NCBI GenBank assembly: GCA_041485125.1
Contig: JBGPIT010000148.1
Span: forward strand, 1 to 11,099
Length of the DNA: 11,099 bases
DNA from: JBGPIT01 sp041485125
GTDB taxonomy: Bacteria; Desulfobacterota; Binatia; UTPRO1
Direction: 5' to 3'
The stretch's first letter is position 1; every line of letters starts with the position of its first letter. The notes under the pieces are model-generated. The model searched no databases and was not told the DNA's origin. It was given only the letters and a program-made list of their open reading frames with translations. Positions 6,826 to 11,099 of this stretch are shown here, one piece after another. The translations under genes and the position numbers were made by a program.

Positions 6826-7133
6826 TCGCCCACGCCGTTGGTGCCGTGGCAAAGCGCGCAGCTGTCCAAGCCCTGGCGGTCGACGAGGTTCCGGATGTCT
6901 TGCAACGGGAGGACGCCGAGGCCGGTGCGATCGACTTGGTGAATCTCCTCCCGCGGGTGACAGAGGAAACAGTCGCGCCGCTGCCATCCATCGGGATGCT
7001 CCTCGCGCGTCAAGTGCGTGCCTTGCGCCGTGTCGAGGAGATTCCCGAGGTCCTGGCCGGTGTCGTTGCCCGCGCCGCCACCGCAGCCGACGACCGCAAC
7101 CAGCGCCAGGGCGACCCAGAGATGCCGATGCAT
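6822..7133 (-). CDS. Small dihaem cytochrome c lipoprotein
   Basis: About 103 residues from ATG 7133 (a GTG at 7136 is one codon earlier). The N-terminus MHRHLWVALALVAVVGC is a good lipoprotein signal with a VVGC lipobox, followed by a Gly-rich linker (GGGAGND). Two haem motifs are present, CFLCH and CALCH, about 37 residues apart. The protein ends 'CHGTNGVGE', two haems and little else. It starts 16 bases after the decahaem gene stop, and its stop overlaps the beta-barrel ATG (ATGA at 6822-6825), so all are surely co-transcribed. It may bridge haems between the barrel and the decahaem cytochrome, or cap the periplasmic side. I recognise no named family. Confidence 0.85.
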   Translation of the reverse strand: MHRHLWVALALVAVVGCGGGAGNDTGQDLGNLLDTAQGTHLTREEHPDGWQRRDCFLCHPREEIHQVDRTGLGVLPLQDIRNLVDRQGLDSCALCHGTNGVGE

Positions 7134-7149
7134 CACGCTGGTCCGATCG

Positions 7150-9489
7150 TCAGTTGTTCGGCCTGAGAATCCGCTCGGGCGGCGGGAGCGGTGGAAAGTG
7201 CGTTCGCTCCACGCTCAACGGCCCACCGACCCCGTGACAGCTCACGCACATGTCGGCGGTCTCGGGACCCGCCGGATGATTCTCGCCGGTCGCGAAGTTG
7301 ATGTTGTCGTGGCAGCTCGTGCACACGGCGATGGTCACCGGCGTGGTGAACTCGTCGAGCACCGTCTTGCTGCGTTCCGCGCGGACGAACGTCCGTGTCG
7401 TTGGTGGCAGGACGGCGGGTGCGAGCACGCCGCGTCCCGGATCGAGCACGAACGTCCCCGGTTGGTGGCAGGCCTCACAGTCGCGGAGGTCGCCGGGGAA
7501 GAGGACGTCGCTGAAGTCGAGTGGCGTTTCGGTCTGGTTCGGGAACGTCGCCGGCGGGAGGAATCCGTACAGCACGTAGGGCGTGGTGAGATTCTCGCCG
7601 CGGTGGATCTTGTGAATCATGATCTTGAAGTCGATCGGCGACGTCGTCGCGGTCACGCCGATCGGTGGGAGCTGGCGGCTCAGCGTGTCGTTCGACGGGT
7701 TGTGGCACATCGGACAATAGACCGTGCTGTTCCGGTTGTTCCCGTGCACGCTGAAATCCTGCGAGAAGACGCCGTGACACGCGCTGCATTGCTCGGTCGT
7801 GACGACGGTCCGGCGCGGCACGGGCGCCGAGTCGGTCACCGCGAAGTAGGATACGTCGTTCGGGATCGCGTCGCGGATCTCGTCGAACACCTCGCCCGGA
7901 TCCTCCATGCCGTTGCGGTTCGGATCGCGGTTGCCCGAGCAGTTGATGCCGCCCTTGCTCGCGTTGGCGCCGTCGATGGTCGCGCACTTGTACCCTTCGA
8001 TGCCGACCGCGTAGCTGCCCGTCGCGTTCGACGGCAGCGGGCTCTTGAACGCATAGGTGAAGACGCCGGACCCGCTGCCGGGCTGGGCGTCGCGGATCGG
8101 TGATTCCTGCTTGAACGTCTCGGCGCCCGGTGTCCACGGGCTCGATGGATCGCCCGGCGTGAGAATCCCGTCGTGATTGTAGTCCTGGATCGAGTACTCG
8201 CGAGTCGGGCCGGCGAGCGTCAACTGCAGCGCGTTCAAGGCCGACGGCGCGAGCGGATCGCCCGCGGTCGTGGTGAGCCGGAACGTGACGAAGGGATGCT
8301 CGCCGGGCCCGACCTTCGACGACCCGGTCTCGACGCTGGTGACGCCCACAATCTCGCCGCGAACGCCCGGTGCCTGCTGCGAATGCGCGGGGATCACGTG
8401 GGTGCCGACCACCGAGATGTCGAACTCGCGGCCGGTCTCCGGCAGGTGACACGAGGAGCAGCTGAAATCGTCGGCCTGCGGACCACCGCCGTGATTCTCG
8501 CCGCTCGCGAAGTTGACGTCGTCGTGGCACGACCCGCACGCTTGCCGCGAGGGACGGGTCTTGAACCAATCCCCGTGCGTCGCGCCAGCGTGACACTTCT
8601 CGCAGTTCCGGATGTCCTGCGGGAAGACGACGGTCGAGAAGTCGGTCACGCTCTGCATGAAGCCGATGATCTGATAGGGCGTGCCGGCCTCGACGCTCGG
8701 GAGGCTCTCACCGCGATGGATCTTGTGGATCAACTCGCGGAACCCGATGTTGTGGCCGGTATCGGGATCGATTTGCGGCGAGGTCACACCGGTCGAGAAA
8801 TCCGTGATCTCCGACGAGTGGCAGGCCACGCAGAGCCGCACGTCGCGTCGCGAGCCGCCGTGCGCCTCGAGCGGATCGTGGCACGAGTTGCAGTTCTCGG
8901 TGCGTACCGCGTCGTCGATGATGGCAACCGGTCCGCTCGATGGCACGAAGTCGAAGATCGCGTTCGAGACGTACGCCACGCCCAACACCGTCGTGTCGGC
9001 GAACACGGCGACGCGGTGAACGGCGTCTGCGTCGAAACCGTCGGGCAGCGTCGCGTTGAAGCTGTACCGGAAGAGCCCGTGCCCGAGGTCCTCGATCGTC
9101 CCACGGGACGAATCCTCGAAGCTCGCCTGGGTCGCGGCGACCATCGTCACCGGGCTCGTCTGAGTGGTCGTGATGTAGTCGCGGAACTCGCCGTCGTCGT
9201 GCCGGGCCGCGATCACGAACCGCGTGCGTACGCCGCTGATCGGAAGCGGGTCGCCGCGACGGTCCGTCAGGAAGTAGGTGACGACCGGTCGTCCGTCGGC
9301 GTCGATGGACGCGTCGGCGATGGTGACGTTGAGCTCGTTCGCGCTCGCGCCGGGCCCCGCAGGAGGGGGGCCTTCATTCCCGCCACCACCGCCACCACCG
9401 CCACATCCCGCCAGGCTCAGCGTCGCCGCGATCATCGCCGCGCCTGCGAGCGAGCGCCTCGACCACCACACCTCTTTTGATTTGCGCAC
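7150..9489 (-). CDS. OmcA/MtrC-family decahaem c-type cytochrome, outer-membrane lipoprotein
   Basis: 779 residues. The signal peptide ends in a perfect lipobox (LAGC, Cys29), then eight Gly residues form a tether. The order matches the four-domain OmcA/MtrC plan: beta-rich domain (about 45-195), first pentahaem domain (five CxxCH, 200-348), second beta-rich domain (about 360-560), second pentahaem domain (five CxxCH, 568-752). The motifs are CNSCH, CVACH, CEKCH, CGSCH, CSSCH, CSACH, CPMCH, CEACH, CTSCH and CVSCH. The two haem domains are internal repeats, each with 'IHKIHRGE' and 'NFA(S/T)GENH'. Family members sit on the cell surface and pass electrons to minerals, electrodes or other carriers. 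Domain III has a non-haem Cys pair, Cys502 and Cys517. The start is GTG 9489; GTG 9471 is possible but has poorer spacing. First gene of the conduit operon. Confidence 0.95.
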   Translation of the reverse strand: MRKSKEVWWSRRSLAGAAMIAATLSLAGCGGGGGGGGNEGPPPAGPGASANELNVTIADASIDADGRPVVTYFLTDRRGDPLPISGVRTRFVIAARHDDGEFRDYITTTQTSPVTMVAATQASFEDSSRGTIEDLGHGLFRYSFNATLPDGFDADAVHRVAVFADTTVLGVAYVSNAIFDFVPSSGPVAIIDDAVRTENCNSCHDPLEAHGGSRRDVRLCVACHSSEITDFSTGVTSPQIDPDTGHNIGFRELIHKIHRGESLPSVEAGTPYQIIGFMQSVTDFSTVVFPQDIRNCEKCHAGATHGDWFKTRPSRQACGSCHDDVNFASGENHGGGPQADDFSCSSCHLPETGREFDISVVGTHVIPAHSQQAPGVRGEIVGVTSVETGSSKVGPGEHPFVTFRLTTTAGDPLAPSALNALQLTLAGPTREYSIQDYNHDGILTPGDPSSPWTPGAETFKQESPIRDAQPGSGSGVFTYAFKSPLPSNATGSYAVGIEGYKCATIDGANASKGGINCSGNRDPNRNGMEDPGEVFDEIRDAIPNDVSYFAVTDSAPVPRRTVVTTEQCSACHGVFSQDFSVHGNNRNSTVYCPMCHNPSNDTLSRQLPPIGVTATTSPIDFKIMIHKIHRGENLTTPYVLYGFLPPATFPNQTETPLDFSDVLFPGDLRDCEACHQPGTFVLDPGRGVLAPAVLPPTTRTFVRAERSKTVLDEFTTPVTIAVCTSCHDNINFATGENHPAGPETADMCVSCHGVGGPLSVERTHFPPLPPPERILRPNN
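9379..9402 (-). repeat. GGN triplet run encoding eight Gly after the lipid Cys
   Basis: Eight consecutive Gly codons (GGC/GGT/GGG) follow Cys29 of the decahaem lipoprotein. They encode a flexible tether between lipid anchor and first folded domain. Near-identical triplets make the tract a candidate for length variation by slippage. Confidence 0.7.
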
Positions 9490-9648
9490 TCGTCACCCGC
9501 CAGTTGACGAAATGAGAAATCACATCGACCCGAATCCCTTTACTCGGCATCGCCTTGGATGCGCAAGTCGAAACGGAATGAATTCGACAATCGACGTGCA
9601 CAATCCGATCGCGGCGGGTTCACGGGTTGCATTGATATGGATTCGGCA

Positions 9649-9664
9649 TTCTCACATTTTGGAA
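9649..9664. promoter_or_regulatory. Operator-like dyad, copy 2
   Basis: TTCTCACATTTTGGAA; four of six positions of the half-sites TTCTCA and TTGGAA are inverted matches. With five flanking bases it matches 19 of 21 positions of copy 1 upstream of the NHL gene. Copy 3 follows at a 24-base pitch. Predicted position is about -180 to -164 from the sigma-54-like start near 9828. Confidence 0.5.
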
Positions 9665-9672
9665 TCGCGAGA

Positions 9673-9688
9673 TTCTCATGTTTCGGAA
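9673..9688. promoter_or_regulatory. Operator-like dyad, copy 3
   Basis: TTCTCATGTTTCGGAA, 13 of 16 positions the same as copy 2. The dyad frame TTCnnA-N4-TnnGAA is kept although the middle differs, which is what a protein-binding site under selection would show. A short inverted repeat GAATC-GCGA-GATTC (9662-9675) lies between copies 2 and 3 and overlaps both. Confidence 0.45.
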
Positions 9689-9801
9689 ATGGCGATCGTG
9701 AAACTCGCGCACACGCGGAGCATCGCCTCTTCACTTCCGTGTTGCCCTATGTACATGAAGTCGGCGGGCTTGGCCGTCATTCCGTACGCCGCCGGGGTCG
9801 T

Positions 9802-9817
9802 CGGCGTGCGGCTTGCT
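9802..9817 (+). promoter_or_regulatory. Sigma-54-type promoter candidate for the cupredoxin operon
   Basis: CGGCGTG-CGGC-TTGCT compared with TGGCACG-N4-TTGCW. The GG and GC doublets have the required spacing and the -12 box is perfect; the -24 box has three mismatches. Transcription would start near 9828, giving a leader of about 44 bases. The match is weaker than the one at 1329-1343, but it also lies downstream of the shared dyads. Confidence 0.35.
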
Positions 9818-9833
9818 AAGATAAGGAAGCTCG

Positions 9834-9850
9834 CGAGCCGGTGCGGCTCG
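9834..9850 (+). promoter_or_regulatory. Hairpin in the 5' leader of the cupredoxin gene
   Basis: CGAGCCG-GTG-CGGCTCG, a perfect 7-bp GC-rich stem with a 3-base loop, ending nine bases before the ribosome binding site. There is no T run after it, so it is not an intrinsic terminator. It could stabilise the mRNA 5' end or affect translation. Confidence 0.4.
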
Positions 9851-9871
9851 ACACGACACGGAGGTGAGTCC

Positions 9872-10618
9872 ATGCACACGGCAACGACAGCGATCCGGAT
9901 CATCACCGTCGCGGCGACGCTCATCGCGCCGGCGGCATTTGCCGGCCAGACCGGCGTCGTCATGGGTACGGTGAAGCTCGTAGGTGCGCCACCGGAGCGC
10001 AAGCCGTTGGAAGTCTTCAAGCATCACGAGGTCTGTGGCGACAGTGTTCCGGACGACCGCTTCGTGATCGGGCCCGCCGGGGGTGTGCGGTACGCGGTCG
10101 TGACGGTCGAAGGGGTCAAGAACGGCAAAGCGGTCGAGCGTGATCTCGATCACGTCCTCGACAACCGCCAATGCCGCTTCGTGCCGCACGTGCAGGTCGC
10201 CGAGGTCGGGCAATGGCTCGAGATCACGAACAGCGACCCGATTCTCCACAACGCCGACGCCCGGATGGGCAACGAGACGCTCTTCAACGTCGCGCTGCCG
10301 CCGGCGCGGAGCGTTCGCAAGCCGCTTGCGCGGCCGGGCATCGTCACCATCACCTGCGACGTTCGGCACACCTGGATGAGCGCCGTCGTCGTCGTCACGG
10401 ATCATCCGAATCACACCGTGACCGACCTGTATGGGAACTATGAGATCCGTGACCTTCCGCCGGGTACGTACACGGTGCGGGTGTGGCACGAGGAGCTCGG
10501 GACGACCGAACGTCCGATCACCATCGTCGCCGGGGAGGTCGCGACCGTCGACGTCGCGTATGCGCCGGGCGGTGCCCGACCGGAGTCCGCCGAGGGCGGA
10601 AAGGAGGAGATGAAATGA
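9872..10618 (+). CDS. Secreted cupredoxin-like protein with carboxypeptidase-regulatory-like domain
   Basis: About 248 residues from ATG 9872, which has a strong GGAGGTGA ribosome binding site at 9860-9867. Sec signal peptide (IITVAATLIAPAAFA). The first domain has a cupredoxin pattern with likely type-1 copper ligands His126 (SDPILHNADA), Cys162, His166 and Met169 (TCDVRHTWM). Cys55 and Cys101 may form a disulfide. The second part (about 182-240, 'VTDLYGNYEIRDLPPGTYTVRVWHEEL') matches the beta-sandwich seen in carboxypeptidase-regulatory-like domains. Copper binding is inferred from ligand order. It is divergent from the conduit operon and overlaps the next gene by ATGA, so the pair is co-translated. 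Possible roles are copper electron carrier or scaffold for the cytochromes. Confidence 0.85.
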   Translation: MHTATTAIRIITVAATLIAPAAFAGQTGVVMGTVKLVGAPPERKPLEVFKHHEVCGDSVPDDRFVIGPAGGVRYAVVTVEGVKNGKAVERDLDHVLDNRQCRFVPHVQVAEVGQWLEITNSDPILHNADARMGNETLFNVALPPARSVRKPLARPGIVTITCDVRHTWMSAVVVVTDHPNHTVTDLYGNYEIRDLPPGTYTVRVWHEELGTTERPITIVAGEVATVDVAYAPGGARPESAEGGKEEMK

Positions 10619-11099
10619 GGGCGAGCTGGTGGGCGGGCGTGGCGATCCTCTGCCTCGCGACGGCGCCCGCGGCGCACGCCGCCGACGGCGGCATCAAGGG
10701 CACGGTCACCAACGCCGCGACGAAAACGCCGGTCGCGAACGCGGTGGTGATGGTCGACGGTCCGATCGTTTCCGCCGCGGCAGGTGCGCGTGCGACGGTC
10801 GAGCAGCGCAACGATGCCTTCGTGCCGCACGTGCTGGCGATCGCGGCGGGGACTACCGTCGACTTCCCGAACCGCGACGCGCACTTGCACAACGTGTTCT
10901 CCGCATCGCCCGTCAAGCGCTTCGATCTTGGCATGTACGGCGAGGGCGAGAGCAAGAGCGTGACCTTTGATGTCCCCGGCGTGATTCGCGTCGGCTGCAA
11001 CGCGCACCCGAAGATGGAGGCCTTCATCGTCGTCCATCCGAACCCGTACGTCGCGGTCACGGACGCGCGGGGCGTCTACACGATCAGCGGCGTGCCCGC
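10615..11099 (+). CDS. Second secreted cupredoxin-like protein (3' end outside window)
   Basis: 161 codons are visible and the frame is open at the edge. ATG 10615 overlaps the upstream TGA and follows AAGGAGGAG at 10601-10609. Signal peptide MRASWWAGVAILCLATAPAAHA. Then 'IKGTVTNAATKTPVANAVVMVDG' begins the domain, and likely type-1 copper ligands are His92 (HLHNVF), Cys128, His131 and Met134 (GCNAHPKM). The end, 'PYVAVTDARGVYTISGVP', starts a carboxypeptidase-regulatory-like part as in the first protein. It is thus a diverged paralogue of its neighbour with a shorter Cys-to-His spacing (two residues here, three there). Confidence 0.82.
   Translation, partial: MRASWWAGVAILCLATAPAAHAADGGIKGTVTNAATKTPVANAVVMVDGPIVSAAAGARATVEQRNDAFVPHVLAIAAGTTVDFPNRDAHLHNVFSASPVKRFDLGMYGEGESKSVTFDVPGVIRVGCNAHPKMEAFIVVHPNPYVAVTDARGVYTISGVP

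Larger units (their letters stand above)
9490..9871. promoter_or_regulatory. Divergent intergenic region between conduit operon and cupredoxin operon
   Basis: This 382-base region is visibly richer in A/T than the genes around it. From left to right it holds a stretch next to the decahaem start with no convincing promoter on the minus strand, two tandem dyads at 9649-9664 and 9673-9688, a sigma-54-like element on the plus strand at 9802-9817, a GC-rich hairpin at 9834-9850, and the cupredoxin ribosome binding site at 9860-9867. A longer plus-strand frame runs through this region into the cupredoxin gene, but the sequence is non-coding in character and the true start is at 9872. Confidence 0.65.

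Noticed and set aside
8173..9480. Long plus-strand frame of about 435 codons opposite the decahaem gene
   Set aside because: Antisense shadow of a certain gene with ten haem motifs; the product is Arg/Val-rich without any domain.
9631..9646. Possible FNR-type site (TTGAT-N4-ATTCG)
   Set aside because: Only the left half-site fits; the right half matches ATCAA at just two of five positions.
9278..9871. Upstream extension of the cupredoxin frame by 198 codons
   Set aside because: It would overlap the start of the divergent decahaem gene and read through promoter-like sequence. The strong ribosome binding site and signal peptide fix the start at 9872.
10352..10378. C-D-V-R-H in the first cupredoxin as a variant haem site
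   Set aside because: The spacing is C-x3-H with a single Cys, and the following Met and preceding His fit a type-1 copper site much better.

Overview
The window is a dense c-type cytochrome locus from a GC-rich Gram-negative bacterium with an outer membrane. It encodes an OmcA/MtrC-type surface cytochrome, a beta-barrel protein, lipoproteins and Sec/Tat-type signal peptides. The phylum cannot be fixed from the sequence; a Desulfobacterota-, Myxococcota- or Binatota-like lineage would fit, but this is only a guess. I count 29 CxxCH haem c motifs in five proteins (1 + 9 + 7 + 2 + 10), plus two b-haem sites, one Rieske cluster and two type-1-copper-like domains. No rRNA, tRNA, mobile element, CRISPR array or clear intrinsic terminator is visible.

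Layout. (A) Minus strand, 1-1308: a six-bladed NHL beta-propeller protein, followed 35 bases later by the start of a secreted protein cut by the window edge, probably a cytochrome. (B) Plus strand, 1520-4711: monohaem cytochrome c, Rieske protein, fused b6/subunit IV-type cytochrome b, and a nonahaem cytochrome c with a C-terminal membrane anchor. This is a bc-type quinol oxidoreductase in which a multihaem cytochrome stands where cytochrome c1 or f would be. (C) Minus strand, 9489 down to 4878: decahaem OmcA/MtrC-family lipoprotein, small dihaem lipoprotein, outer-membrane beta-barrel, heptahaem cytochrome. The last three are joined by overlaps or a 1-base gap. This looks like an outer-membrane electron conduit of unusual composition. 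(D) Plus strand, 9872 to the window end: two secreted cupredoxin-like proteins overlapping by ATGA.

How they may work together (inference). B takes electrons from a low-potential quinol, probably menaquinol, and passes them through the nonahaem and monohaem cytochromes to the periplasm. C carries them across the outer membrane to an extracellular acceptor, or runs the other way for an extracellular donor. The cupredoxins and the NHL protein are likely accessory carriers, scaffolds or extracellular partners.

Regulation. The two divergent intergenic regions (1309-1519 and 9490-9871) share a 16-bp imperfect dyad, TTCnnA-N4-TnnGAA. There is one copy in the first region and two tandem copies in the second. 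A sigma-54-like -24/-12 element lies downstream of the dyads in each region. This suggests one enhancer-binding regulator for the whole locus and is the least expected signal in the window.
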